Assembly (NCBI GenBank): GCA_023376005.1
Contig: CM042152.1
Location: forward strand, 87,408,762-87,472,761
Reading direction: 5' to 3'
Source: Doryteuthis pealeii
Taxonomy: Eukaryota; Mollusca; Cephalopoda; Myopsida; Loliginidae
DNA: 64,000 bases
A program made the position numbers and the translations under genes. The notes beneath the pieces were generated by a model that did not search any database, was not told the origin of the DNA, and saw only the letters and a program-made list of their open reading frames with translations. Positions 1 through 10,542 of the stretch are shown here, one piece after another; position 1 is the stretch's first letter, and each line of letters begins with the position of its first letter.

Positions 1-67
1 ATCATATTGTTTCTATATCTGAAGGATAACTTCTACAAGTATATATTTCTATAACACTGTAACTATA

Positions 68-168
68 TAGCAGTGTAATGGTTGTCAACATAGGAAATGG
101 ACATAGCAACACAAGATCAAATCTTGGAGGAGGCTAGTTGCATTTTCACATAGCATGAAAACATAAGG
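68..168 (+). repeat. SINE-A fragment, tRNA-like 5' part
   Basis: This matches the 5' part of SINE-A: an A-box-like stretch (GTGTAATGGTTG), the shared AGGAAATGGACA block, then a decayed B-box-like segment and the GTTGCATTTTCACATAGC block. The 3' half is missing. It is a diverged relic and no TSD is visible. Confidence 0.6.
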
Positions 169-267
169 TTTTAGTCAACTAATAACAGCTACCACCTAAT
201 AACATTATGGTCTGAATTTTGTCTGTATATAGAACAATTCATGATGAAGTAATAACAAGAATATTTT

Positions 268-867
268 GGTTTGGTTTGGTTTGTTTTGTTTTACGGCATA
301 TCAACCTCAGTGGGTCATTTAATGCTGATAAAGTTTTGAAATAAATCAATTCTTAATGGATAATACAATTTTTTTAGAAATACATTTTTCTATTTAACCC
401 ATAGATGGGACCCTAACAGGTACTACCACTCCGGGTCAGAGTGGACCAGGAAGCAATGGTGATGAAGGGGTGCTCCACATTCCCCAAACCTCCAGAACTG
501 GAACCTCATATATGATAGATGATAGAGTTTAACATCATTCCCAGGACATGTAGACCCGCAGCCACCGCCTTCTAGCACCCATATGATAAAAAGGGGTTGG
601 GGCTTGCCATAAGGGCAATAGGGTTGGGAAAATCATATAGGTGCAAGGGATTGATGTGACCAGCCAATTGATCGGAGGTGGCTTCTCCGACCGCCCGTCT
701 AGCCCAAGATAGGGCCAAAGTGGAGTATTGCATGTCATGAACTGCTCATCCACCTGGGCTCTATCCTTAAGCATCACGGGTCGCCACCCACAGCCAACAG
801 GTGGCCCCATTGGGGGAGTCTTACCCCTCTGCAGAGGTGCATTCTAATGCCCCAGCCAACAGGGCAG
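268..867 (-). mobile_element. T6 retroposon, near full length, with TSD
   Basis: This is a 600-bp copy of the T6 family. On the minus strand it starts just inside the family's 5' end (CTGCCCTGTT...) and ends in an A-rich (AAACC)n-type tail, which appears on the plus strand as GGTTTGGTTTGGTTTG. It is flanked by a perfect 11-bp direct repeat, AAGAATATTTT, at 257-267 and 868-878. A defined tail plus a TSD of this length are the marks of target-primed reverse transcription. A 91-codon minus-strand frame (810-535) recurs in other copies but matches no protein I know and may be passenger sequence. Confidence 0.85.
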
Positions 868-875
868 AAGAATAT

Positions 876-1990
876 TTTATTGCCTGGGAAAACCTAACAG
901 AATAAAATACAATCATGACAGGAGGAACAAGGAAAAGCTTATACAGAGTTGTATGAGTGAAATGTCCTAATATGAAAAGAATCTTTAGTAGAGAATGTGT
1001 AGAGACTTACATGTTAATATGTGCCATATGATATGAGGTTTCTGTGGTGCAAAGCCCCCTGTCCATGAGCAGGAATGTAACTGGTGTGTTGTAACTTCTG
1101 TTGAGAGAGCTTTGACTTTGCTATTACTTCTTTTATAATGCTGTTGCCCACATTACCTAGTGTCTATTGGCAGACACATCAAATAGAACTGTGGAAAGCA
1201 AGAGATGTAATCCCTGCATTATATTTAATTTTGAGGAATGTATTAAATTTGAACTGATAAAGGCTTCTGTCTGCATATTTCATATGTAATAATTTTTAAA
1301 ATAACCACAGATAGAACATTCTGATCCTTGTCAAAGTGCGCAGATACTACACACAACAGTGCTAATCCATACATAAATCATTCAGCCATTTTTAATAGAA
1401 ATTGACATAAGAAAAAGTTTGATTCATGGAATCAGTAAGTGGGTTTGTCATTTTCAAATTACTTCTTTTTTTTCTGATTTAAATGATACGTGCACTTTTC
1501 TTTTAATCTTTACCTGCAATTCTTCTCCGATTGGTCCAATGCAGCAAGCGAGAAATAACACGTTATAACTTTAACATCAGCAGATATCGAAGAGAAAATC
1601 AAGATATTATCATAGATCATTTTTATCTTATGCAATTATAGTAAAGCTTAAAATACAAAATGCTTTTTACTTTTGTTGTCAAAACAGATCTGTCACCTCT
1701 TCATTGAAAGTATTTGAAAGTGATTAACTATCACATGTTTAAGATGGCCAAACCAATGTATTTACTCCATCAGAGAAAAGAATTAGGCTTTTAAAAGTGA
1801 ATGCAGATGTCAAAGTGGATTTAGATAAGTTTATTAGTGAAAAATCAATAATTTTGTAGGCATCATTATTTTCTTTCAATTCTATATTTTGCATTTCTGT
1901 TTTAGATTTGTGAATCAGTTAAAGGCAACGTCAGCAATACCATCAATTGATTTATGCCTGTTTTCATATTTATTAAGATTTATTTAGTCT
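876..1990. other. No gene or clear repeat seen
   Basis: This is AT-rich unique-looking sequence between a T6 copy and a SINE-A cluster. I see no conserved reading frame, RNA fold or element boundary in it. Confidence 0.5.
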
Positions 1991-2009
1991 GGCATATGGT
2001 CCAATAAAT

Positions 2010-2534
2010 TTATGGAGGTGCATGGTGTAACAGTTAGAGTTGTAGGAAATGGACTCGTCAACTAGAGTTCAAATCCTGGACAAGGCTATTTGCATTTTGT
2101 ATGGCACTAATACCCTTGGGAAAGGTATGAATCCAACTACTCTCTCTCCAGCTATGGTTACATAGTAGGGCAGACTGGCACTTTAACCTTGGCTGGGTGC
2201 TCATGTGGTGGGGTGGGTAAATATATATATATATTATTTACCAACCCCTCCGCATGAGCAGGATGCGACAAAATGTCAATTTCTTAACCGGAGTTTAACA
2301 GGTTTGAATTCAGAGTTTTCCTTCTCCTAGACTGGTTACCTAGCCAGGGTTAAAGAGTCCAGTCTGCCCTGCTATTTACCTATAGCTGGAGGGAGAATTG
2401 GATTCATACCTTTCCCAAGGGTATTAGCGCCATGTGAAATTCCAACAGCTTCGTCCAGGAATTGAACTCACGTTGACAAGTCCATTTCCTACGACTCTAA
2501 CCATTAGACCACGCGCCTCCATGGGTAAATATAT
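2010..2534 (+). mobile_element. SINE-A, interrupted by a second SINE-A
   Basis: This is a plus-strand SINE-A with a tRNA-like head (GGTGTAACAGTTAGAG; B box GAGTTCAAATCCTGG) and an AT-repeat tail. It has lost about 100 bp internally. The 16-bp TSD ATATGGTCCAATAAAT lies at 1994-2009 and 2535-2550, outside both this copy and the inverted copy inside its tail. The order of events is therefore clear: this copy inserted first. Confidence 0.85.
2231..2522 (-). mobile_element. SINE-A, nearly full length, nested in a SINE-A tail
   Basis: This is a minus-strand SINE-A of about 290 bp running from the TTTACCAACCCCTCCGC tail to the tRNA-like head (GACCACGCGCCTCC on the plus strand). It sits in the tail of the preceding copy. 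The 16-bp duplication GGGTAAATATATATAT lies at 2215-2230 and 2523-2538. The two copies form a large inverted repeat. The AT-repeat tail of one SINE served as target for another. Confidence 0.85.
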
Positions 2535-2739
2535 ATATGGTCCAATAAATAGAGTGCACTGTGATAATTGAATTGTCAGTGTTAGCAATGATTTCTAAGT
2601 GTAGTTTGCTCAACAGCAGGCACACACTATTAATATTTACTGAGTCATTAGTTTGGCACAACATCATATGAAAGGTCACCTAATGAAAATTAAACTCCTA
2701 ATACATACCAATGATCTACTAACCTTTACTCTAGAGTAA

Positions 2740-3284
2740 GAGTCATGCTTAGCATAATGTTTATTGTCATAGGAAATGGAATAAGCAACCCAAGTTCAAA
2801 TCCTGGACAAGGCTGTTTTTGTTTCACTTCTTGCTAATGCCTGAATCCACCTGTTCCCCATCCAACTATATGCAAATAGTACAGGATACTGAGTTCTTTT
2901 GCCTTGGTGAGGCAACCAGTCTAGGAGAAAGAAAACTATGAATTCAAATCAGCTATAAAAGTCGTCAGGGCGGCCTAAAGTCGGTATCATCCAGTCAGCG
3001 AAGGAGTCTATCCTCTTTTCAATAGCGCTAGACGAATGAGATTGTTTTAGCATCTGAGGTAGAGCGCCACGCCTACCATCAGCTCCTTACTTTACCGCAC
3101 AGACCCCTGTGCTACTCATACGCTGCGTTGGCGAGGACCGGTATCGAACTAGGAACCTTGTGGTTTCTAGCCGAACGCTCTAGCGACTGAGCTAACCCGG
3201 CCCTATGAATCAGCTATACTGTGCTTAAAAATTAACATTGTGTCATACCTGCTTATGGGGGAGGGGTTGGGTAAATACATACTC
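2740..3284 (+). mobile_element. SINE-A, split by a SINE-B insertion
   Basis: SINE-A sequence runs from the GTCATAGGAAATGG block to about 2957, is broken by SINE-B, and resumes at about 3203 up to its GGGGTTGGGTAAATACATA tail. The A-box region is poorly preserved, so it is older than the inserted SINE-B. Confidence 0.75.
2961..3202 (-). mobile_element. SINE-B, full length, nested in SINE-A
   Basis: This is a minus-strand SINE-B. Its tRNA-derived head lies at the right end (plus-strand GACTGAGCTAACCCGGCC) with an A box like TAGCTCAGTCGCTAGAGCG and a B box like AGTTCGATACC, both pol III promoter elements. The body carries the family's CAGATGCTAAAACAATCTC segment. The 11-bp duplication AATCAGCTATA flanks it at 2947-2957 and 3208-3218, dating it after the host SINE-A. 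Confidence 0.88.
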
Positions 3285-3325
3285 TATAGCAAACATACAC
3301 TTGTTTTCACAAGAAGTGAATTCTG

Positions 3326-3719
3326 GTTGGTTGTTTTGTTTTATGGCATATCAACCTCAGTGGGTCATTTAATACCAATAAAGTTTTAAAATAAATTCAT
3401 TCTTAATGGATAATCAGTTTTGTTTATAAACATGTTTTACTATTTAACCCATAGATGGGACCTTAACAGGTACTACCACTCCGGGTCAAAGTGGACCAGG
3501 GAGCAACGGTGATGAAGGGGTGCTCCACATTCCCCAAACCTCCAGAACTGAAACCTCACCATCAGATAGAGTTTAACGTCATTCCCAGGACATGTAGACC
3601 CTTAGCCACCACCTTCTAGCACCCATATGATAAAAAGGGTTGGGGCTTGCCATAAGGGCAATAGGGTTGGGGCAACCACACCATCAGATAGAGTTTAAAG
3701 TCATTCCCAGGACATGTAG
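3326..3719 (-). mobile_element. T6 retroposon, 5'-truncated, internal duplication
   Basis: This T6 3' portion has the tail at the left (GGTTGGTTGTTTTG). A 46-bp piece (about 3555-3600) recurs at 3675-3720, so a local duplication has joined two T6 segments. It runs directly into the GAAGAAGG palindrome family at 3720. No TSD is visible. Confidence 0.75.
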
Positions 3720-3995
3720 ACTTCTTCAGGTATTTCTTTTCAGACTCGGGAACCTTCTTTTCAGACTTGGGAACCTTCTTTTGAACTCGGAGCCATCACG
3801 GAACTTTGAACCTAACCCTTTATTCAATCCACAGGGGTTCCCAAGTCCGACAAGAAATACCTGAAGAAGGCTGGAGGGCATATCGGCCGAAACGTTGTAC
3901 AGATAACAATGAAGATGAGGACAATTGTCCGAATAACGCAGATAATACTAATCATCAAGCTTCATCTCAAACATTCAGAGAAATAGAATGTTAAG
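3720..3995. repeat. GAAGAAGG/CCGAAACG palindromic repeat with 18-bp units
   Basis: The left arm (CTTCTTCAGGTATTTCTT) is the inverse of a right arm (AAGAAATACCTGAAGAAGG, about 3858). Between them are GGGAACCTTCTTTTCAGAC-like units of about 18 bp. The right arm continues as a hairpin, GGC...GGCC followed by GAAACG, and a tail (GAACGCAGATAATAC-like) shared with copies near 14.6, 32.5 and 42.7 kb. The hairpin followed by GAAAC resembles a decayed hammerhead core, but I find no cleavage site or stem I. The class is not identified. Confidence 0.65.
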
Positions 3996-4333
3996 AGTTA
4001 AAACTGAAGAAATGTACAATGAATAATTCTAGAAAAAAATGTCCCCAAATACCGAATTCCAACTGTTCAATTAAGTGAATATTATCTTTCAGCCATATAC
4101 AAGAACAACAATAAAAAATCAGAAGAATGGATGAAAAGATGCTAATAGATAACTATGGTGCCAGGTAGGTGAGACTCATTACTATTACTAATCCAGTAAA
4201 AGAAAAACAGCGACATTAACTAAAGAAAACCTTCTAACAATCTCATATACACCTATGTATATTTCCAACTCAAGTCATTCAAAAACATCCATCACCTTAT
4301 GAACAACAAAAAATCTTTTTCTCTTCTTTTTAT

Positions 4334-4390
4334 CATATTGTCCTGAAGAAGGTTTTATATTAACCGAAACGTTTAAACATCGACATTACC
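4334..4390 (+). ncRNA. Degenerate hammerhead-ribozyme-like fold
   Basis: The core CTGAAGA (4343-4349, fitting CUGANGA) is followed by one extra A, stem II GGTT/AACC (4351-4354 with 4362-4365), GAAA (4366-4369), a palindromic stem III GTTTAAAC (4371-4378), then ATC. Stem I pairs 4342-4339 with 4382-4385, and two more pairs form after one mismatch. The extra A next to stem II and the C/A mismatch in stem III suggest it is inactive or weak. Confidence 0.4.
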
Positions 4391-4564
4391 ACCAGTAATA
4401 AACTTCCATCCAGTGTAACATCCTGTGTTTGTCTACATTTCTCCACCTATGTATAGGTAATATTTTCAAAGTATCACTGGTGCCATAATCTGGTATGGCC
4501 GCAGGGGTGCTACTCATGTACTGTGTCTTGGGCAGGAATGGCCTGGTAGTGCCCATCTCTCTCC

Positions 4565-4792
4565 AGGTCTACAACTGGTTTGAATTCAGAATTTTCCTTT
4601 TCTTAGACCATTTGCCATACCAAGATTAAAAAAACCAGTCTACCCTACTATTCACCCATACCTAGAGAAAGAATAGTTGGATTCATAACTTTCACAAGGG
4701 TATTCGTGCTATGTGAAATGTAACCAGTCTCATCCTGGATTTAAACTCATTGTGTCCCTTCTTCTGACAATAACTATTACACCATCAGCGCA
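4565..4792 (-). mobile_element. SINE-A, diverged
   Basis: This minus-strand SINE-A is recognised by GAATTCAGAATTTTCCTTTT, the paired CTACTATTCACCCATA block and CACAAGGGTATTCGTGCTATGTG. It ends in the tRNA-like head with a decayed B box. No clean TSD was found. Confidence 0.7.
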
Positions 4793-4801
4793 TATATAGA
4801 A

Positions 4802-4808
<7 letters not shown>

Positions 4809-4835
<27 letters not shown>

Positions 4836-4935
4836 GTGTGTGTGTGTGTGTGTGCATGCGTGCACGTGTGTATGTATGTATGTGTACATATGTGCGCGCG
4901 TGCATGTGTGTGTGTGTGTGTGTGTGTGTATACAT
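4809..4935. repeat. (TA)n-(TG)n compound microsatellite
   Basis: About 28 bp of TA repeats are followed by interrupted TG/CATG/GCGC alternating purine-pyrimidine sequence. Such tracts can adopt Z-DNA and are often polymorphic. Reading frames across it (His/Thr-rich) are artefacts of the repeat. Confidence 0.9.
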
Positions 4936-5011
4936 GCATGCGAGTGTGCTTATCTGTTTATACAAATCTCACCTGATGAGTCAAGCTCTTAGTTATTAAT
5001 CTTTTTACTTA

Positions 5012-5330
5012 TATCATATACTAGAAGCAGATACCCGGTGTCACCTGGGAGGCAAAAACTACTTATTGTATTCATTTGTTTACCTTTGAGATTCGCAAAT
5101 GCTGGACATTTTTAAGTAGAATTTCAATACTATTTCAATGTATATCTTAATTTTTAAATATCTTTGAATATAAATTAAATCTTCATAATTTTTTCACAAA
5201 AAGCAAGAACTGGTGATATTTAATGTGTATATATATTTACTTTGTCACTAATTGTATTATTTTCTTAGTTATATCCGGACATACATACATACACACACAC
5301 ACCAACTGCCCTTTATATATGTATGGATAG
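5012..5330. repeat. Dispersed repeat beginning TACCCGGTG...CACCTGGGAG
   Basis: A CTAGAAGCAGATACCCGGTG motif starts the block. Its last ~120 bp (GGTGATATTTAATGTGTAT through AACTGCCCTTTATATATGTA) recur at 50765-50865. A related CCCGG head occurs alone at 10168-10210. This is probably a TE 3' region; the class is not identified. Confidence 0.55.
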
Positions 5331-5332
5331 AT

Positions 5333-5384
5333 AAATGCAAGTGTTCAGTGCACAAAAAATATAGAGCAGTGAACACTTGCATTT
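5333..5384. repeat. Short perfect hairpin, 14-bp arms
   Basis: AAATGCAAGTGTTC (5333-5346) is exactly inverted at 5371-5384 around a 24-bp spacer. It could be an element end or a cruciform-forming site. Nothing else identifies it. Confidence 0.65.
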
Positions 5385-5430
5385 CTTACTGTTACATAAT
5401 TATTAGAATCCTAATACTTATGTACAGTAG

Positions 5431-5932
5431 TGTAGGAACCAAAATGGCTGTTATAAGTTCAGCCAGCGGCCTTGAAGGATTGAATAACAAGGCTTGACCT
5501 CAGTCCTGATCCTCCTTCCGGTGGATACCGTGAGAATCGGTGGAGAAGACCCTATTCCGGTTTAGATTAGAAAGAGATTTTTAGTCAGATCGGCCAAAAA
5601 CCACGACGGTGGTAAGTCGTGTTATGCTGACTCAATCTGCGCAGGTAGTCTGGTGGGGATTTCAGAATAAAATATGATCTAAGTAAATCGAAGTCTTGTG
5701 TTATTATCTAAAAACTACCAATGACACAGGGCTTCTGATAAAGAGAAATCCCCAATGGAAGACCAGACACGAAGTCCCCAAGACGAAGTCCAGACGCTAG
5801 AAGAAGAACGTAAGATAGAAAAGATGAACTGAAGAAGAATAGAAGTAAGAAAGTAAAAAGAAGAGTATACAACACTTACTACATATATATTGTTGAGGAT
5901 TTGAATTTGGGTAGTCAAGTCCAATTCCTACA
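5431..5932 (+). mobile_element. Solo-LTR-like repeat
   Basis: This 502-bp block begins TGTAGGAA and ends TTCCTACA, an 8-bp terminal inverted repeat with the TG...CA ends typical of LTRs. An AATAAA signal lies near 5669 with GTCTTGTGTTATT after it, as expected around a U3-R-U5 boundary. It is more GC-rich than its flanks. No matching 5-bp TSD is visible and no internal retrotransposon sequence is present. Confidence 0.5.
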
Positions 5933-6295
5933 AGGATAACTGTTACATCACAAGTGCCTCCTAAATTAGATTGAAGACATAGTGTGATTAAAAATCAAGC
6001 TGAATCTTTAATCTTTCTTAATCTAAATTTTAAATATAGATGTGTGCACAGCTGAGTAATATATGATAAAGTTAAGATGCCTACATACTGAGATGAATTA
6101 GTGCAGAATTCTTGATAGTTTTTTAACAGAAGTTTTCAGCAAAACACAAAATTGTGCAAGTACAGCACCCTCCATTGTCACCACTGTTACTTAAACTAAA
6201 AACTCCAAACAACAAAAATCTTCTCTATTCACCAATTAGGACGAAAGAATATGCACCCTCCAGGCATAAGTATTTAAGTTTTAATATAATGATGT

Positions 6296-6395
6296 GGCGT
6301 TAGTTTCGCATTTGCCTGGGGAGTTGTCTGCCCGTTTAGTTTGCTGGTTCCCGCTAGGGGCCGTTTATATTTAAGCGGCTGGTTAATACATTAAA
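6296..6395 (-). repeat. Dispersed repeat, GCCGCTTAAAT block
   Basis: Its reverse complement is related to 19290-19380: AACCAGCCGCTTAAAT, CCCCTAG and AGCAAACTAAAC occur in the same order. The two copies are otherwise diverged. The element class is unknown. Confidence 0.5.
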
Positions 6396-6816
6396 TCAGA
6401 AAGACTAACAAAATTAAATAAGAACGCATATAAGAAGATTACACTTATTTTAATGATATTTCCTTTGTTTTCTATATAAAATCATTCATAGGATTGATTT
6501 TAATATGTTGGAGAATAAAATAATAATATTAGATACCAATAACACCAAGTAATTATCTATTAAATACAGTTTTGTTAAAACTAGTATGCAAATTAGCCAC
6601 ATCATATATTATGTAAACTTTTATTTCTTAGTGATATATAAAACACAGGGCAGTTTTTTTTTTTATTCACTACTAACATGGGCTGTTTTGAGGCAAATCT
6701 AACTTAAATTAAATGCTCATTTATAAACTCATGCAATTCCTGAAGGTATTGTGGTATAAGCAGTGACATAGTTTTGGTTACAGACAAACAGACACTGAAT
6801 CTTTATTATGATAAGA

Positions 6817-7066
6817 TATATATATATTTACCAAACCTTCCACACAAGTAGAATGTTAGGTTTCCTTCTCCTAGACTGTTTGTCTAACCAAGATTAAAGA
6901 GCTCATTCTGCCTTACTATTTACCCATAGCTGGAAGGTGAATAGTTGGATGCATACCTTTCCCAAGGGTATTAGTGCTATGTGAAATGCAACCAGCCTCG
7001 TCCAGGATTTGAACTTGTGTCACCGTATCCATTTCCTACAATGATTTCACCCCACACCTCCATATT
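6817..7066 (-). mobile_element. SINE-A
   Basis: This minus-strand copy runs from an (AT)n/TTTACCAAACC tail to a partial tRNA-like head (B box as CAGGATTTGAACTTG on the plus strand). It has internal deletions near the tail. Confidence 0.75.
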
Positions 7067-7217
7067 ATCAATACTTATTAAGATAGAAAGAAAAATATTA
7101 TTGATATTTTTTACTGAATTAAATGGATTAAAAGAAATTAGAATTTACCAGACATTTAATCACCATTCAACAATTTAAAAAAAAATTTTTTTTTAAATAG
7201 AAACACCTTAAACAATG

Positions 7218-7757
7218 GGTAATTTATGAGGAAGTGCGTCCCGTTCTCCTGCCTCAGAAATTGCTACCCGGTGACTATTAAAATAACGTCCCCAGCTATG
7301 TCGTCTCGGTGGTGTTACTTGAAAGAAAACAACCAACTTAGGGCGTTAAATGTATTTTAGAGGGGGGGGGCTTCTCTTTTTTTTTGTCATAATTCTTATT
7401 TATTTATCGTAATTTGTTTAGAAATTTATTTATAGAAATTTGTTGTAATTCTTGTTTATTTATAGAAATTTGTCGTAATTCTTGTTTAGATATGAAGATG
7501 GATATTTATCTATCTATCTATCTATCTATCTACCTCAATTTGTTCATTTTTTACTTTGTTTATATATATCTATCCACCCATCTCCATTTGTTCATAAAGA
7601 GAAGCCCATCCCCTCTAAAATACATTTAACGCCCTAAGTTGGTTGTTTTCTTTCAAGTAACACTGCCGAGACAACATAGCTGGGGACGTTATTTTAATAG
7701 TCACCGGGTAGCAATTTCTGAGGCAGGAGACCGGGACGCACCTCCTCATAAATTACC
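7218..7757. mobile_element. FB8 foldback element, copy 1, perfect 8-bp TSD
   Basis: Long terminal inverted repeats of about 150 bp begin GGTAATTTATGAGG and end CCTCATAAATTACC. They enclose a core of ATTCTTATTTATTTATCG-like direct repeats and a (CTAT)n tract at about 7508-7535. The 8-bp duplication AAACAATG is perfect at 7210-7217 and 7758-7765. An 8-bp TSD points to hAT-type transposition, though the ends differ from common hAT termini. There is no transposase, so it is non-autonomous. Frames crossing it are not genes. Confidence 0.88.
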
Positions 7758-7854
7758 AAACAATGTATATATTTTTGTCATCTGCGGTTTTTGCGCACTC
7801 GTGCTTTTTGCTCTATCAAAAAATGATCAAGATAAATGGCTTTAAATTCTACCA

Positions 7855-8200
7855 ATTACTGCCATATGACATCGCAGACACCCATCACGAGAACAACTAA
7901 GAACGGACACACGTACAAGCAAGCAATATATCTATAGTTGACGCCACACAGCATCAAGTTTATTGAATATGTGCAAATGAGTCATACAGGTTTGCCTCCC
8001 CTGACTCATCCAGCTATTTCCAGGAGTGGATCTTCCCTGTTGTGTTGCCATGGAAACAGAAACAAGCAGCGGTAAAAGCAATCAACTTCTTTGCAACGGA
8101 GATAAAATAAAGAGTCTCCTGCCGACAACTGTTCTTTGGTTTAATCATCGAACTCGTGTAAATAACCAGCAGGCATTTTAGGTTTTTACATCCTTCCTTC
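7855..8200. other. Unclassified stretch with AP-1-like inverted pair
   Basis: ATGAGTCA (7978) and TGACTCAT (8010) form an inverted pair around 17 bp. An AATAAAGAG polyadenylation-like motif lies near 8108. The block is more GC-rich than its surroundings and could be part of an LTR; I cannot define ends. Confidence 0.35.
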
Positions 8201-8747
8201 TTACACCCAAAAATAATTTTATTACATTTAGTTTCATCAGTTTATTTTTTATATGCCCTTTTCATAGCAGTTTGCTGAACTTTGAAGATTTATGCCATAA
8301 AGTGAGAGATATTAATGATGCTGCATAATTTTAGTACTAAAAAAAAAAAAATAAATAAAATAAACTTCAATTTTAAGATCACGTTTTAAACATTTCCTAC
8401 TACAATCACTTTCAACCCAAAACATCACTTTTATAGGTCTTTGTCAAACAAAGATAGTATTTATCATACTTGCACAGAAAAGATGACAAGTTTTATTGGC
8501 TAATCAACTGGAGGGTGTGTTCACATTAACCAATCATTGCAAAGAGTTCAAAAATAAGAATTATGAAATTATTAAAACAGTTTTTATGTGATCAAATATT
8601 TTAATCAACATTTTTTTAGATCAGAATTTTAATATTTTTTGTAAGTTTCTATGAAAACATTGTTTACTGAATTCTTCAAACATTTGAATTTAGATAGCAT
8701 GGATTTGAAATAATCTTAACAAAAAGAGGGACTGTTTGAAAAAAAAA

Positions 8748-8938
8748 TCATGCCCTTGGAAAAGGCAGGAATCCGTATGTTCTCTTCACCCACCAGATAT
8801 GGGTTAATAGTATGGTAGACTGGATTATTTAGCCTTTGTTATGCAACTGGTCTAGAAGGAAAGCTTTGAGTTGAAACCAGCTTTAATCAACTTAAAAAAT
8901 GATCTTTTGTCACACCCTGCTTGTGGGTAAATACATAG
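8748..8938 (+). mobile_element. SINE-A, 5'-truncated
   Basis: This copy starts in the CCCTTGG(G)AAAGG block and runs through ATGATCTTTTGTCACACCCTG to the GGTAAATACATA tail. The tRNA-like head is absent. Confidence 0.75.
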
Positions 8939-8951
8939 TCTAGCACAAGGC

Positions 8952-9328
8952 CACAGTATTAAAGTAGCCAGTTAAAATAAAATTACTTAAGAGATCCATC
9001 TATAAAATTCATCATCATTGGCAATTCAGTCTCGAAAAACTATGATAAATATGATAAATACACAGTATTAAAGTAGCCAGTTAAAATAAAATTACTTAAG
9101 ATAATCCATCTATAAAATTCATCATCATTGGCAATTCAGTCTCGAAAGAGATAAATATGATAAATACACAGTATTAAAGTAGCCAGTTAAAATAAAATTA
9201 CTTAAGAGAATCCATCTATAAAATTCATCATCATTGGCAATTCAGTCTCGAAAGAATATGATAAATACACGGTATTAAAGTAGCCAGTTAAAATAGAATT
9301 ACTTAAGAGAATCCATCTATAAAATTAG
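8952..9328. repeat. Tandem repeat, 101-109-bp unit, about 3.6 copies
   Basis: Units begin at 8952, 9061, 9167 and 9268 with CACAGTATTAAAGTAGCC (the last with one change). They are nearly identical, implying recent amplification. Length differences come from ATGATAAAT repeats at the unit joints. Confidence 0.9.
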
Positions 9329-9560
9329 CCTGATAATTATTACATGACTGTAGCCACCATCATAAAAATTCTAAACTGACTAATTAGCCAAATGGCAGTA
9401 GAATTAAAAACAAATTAACATCATGAGGAGATAAATATTACAAGTATTGGCTTTAAAATGGTACATACATTGTTATATGACAGAAAAAAAGTCGCATTAT
9501 ATAGGGTGTCATTTTTAGGTTTTATTACTAGACTAAAATTTAAATTTAATGTAAAAGTCC

Positions 9561-9851
9561 GGTAATTTATGAGGAAGTGCGTCCCGATCTCCTGCCTCAA
9601 AAATTGCTACCCGGTGACTATTAAAATAATGACCCCAGCTACAGTGTTACTTGAAAGAAAACAACCAACTCAGGGCGTTAAATATATTTTAGGGGGAGGG
9701 GCTCTTTTTGTCATAATTCTTACTTATTTATCATAATTTGTCGTAATTCTTATTTAATTATCGTAATTTGTCGTAATTCTTATTTATTTATCATAATTTG
9801 TCATAAATCCGGTTTAGATATGAAGATGGATATATAGTTTGGAATAGACTG

Positions 9852-9889
<38 letters not shown>

Positions 9890-10070
9890 ACAAACAAAAT
9901 AATATAGATAGATATAAACAAATGGAGATAAATAGATAGATAGATATTTTTGACAAATAAATTTAGTTGTTTTCTTTCAAGTAACACCATAGCTGGGGTT
10001 GTTATTTTAATAGTCACCGGGTAGCAATTTATGAGGCAGGAGACCGGGACGCACTTCCTCATAAATTACC
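9561..10070. mobile_element. FB8 foldback element, copy 2, perfect 8-bp TSD
   Basis: It has the same long inverted termini as the 7.2-kb copy (GGTAATTTATGAGG...ATAAATTACC) and a perfect 8-bp duplication, AAAAGTCC, at 9553-9560 and 10071-10078. The core holds ATTCTTATTTATTTATC-like repeats and a (GATA)n tract at about 9855-9888. Part of the core is inverted relative to copy 1: AACAAATGGAGAT here, ATCTCCATTTGTT there. Non-autonomous. Confidence 0.88.
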
Positions 10071-10167
10071 AAAAGTCCAAAGAATTTTTCAATCCTTGAA
10101 TTTCTTTTTAGAAAAAAGTACATTAATGCATAATCTAAAACTATGAACTGCCCAATATATATGTATT

Positions 10168-10210
10168 AGAAGTGGCTACCCGGTGTTGCCTGGGTAGTGG
10201 GGGAGGTAAA
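10168..10210. repeat. CTACCCGGTGTTGCCTGGGTAG palindromic head
   Basis: A near-palindromic GC-rich motif preceded by AGAAGTGG, related to the one at 5022. It is probably the 5' end of the same dispersed repeat. Confidence 0.45.
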
Positions 10211-10542
10211 AAAATTAGTCTCACAAATCCACTATTATTGAATCGCGAGTTGGATTCTCATAGTATGCCCGATTAAAATCCTTACAGATTTATAAAATAA
10301 AGAAAAATCATTAAATTGCACATTTATAAACACATTAAAAGTTGGGTTTGTTTTTTGTTTTTTTGATTGAAAAATAGATCAGCTGAAATATGTAAATATT
10401 TTCTTGACTGATATTGAACAAATAATTGATTTTTTTTTTCAAAAATGAATTCCACGCTATAAAAAAGTATTTATTTATTTTCTTTTAGCATTCTTTAATG
10501 AATAGATATTTAATGTTCACTTAATTCAATGGAATTTAAACT

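Noticed and set aside
4730..4939. His/Thr-rich minus frame
   Set aside because: Translation of a (TG)n/(TA)n microsatellite.
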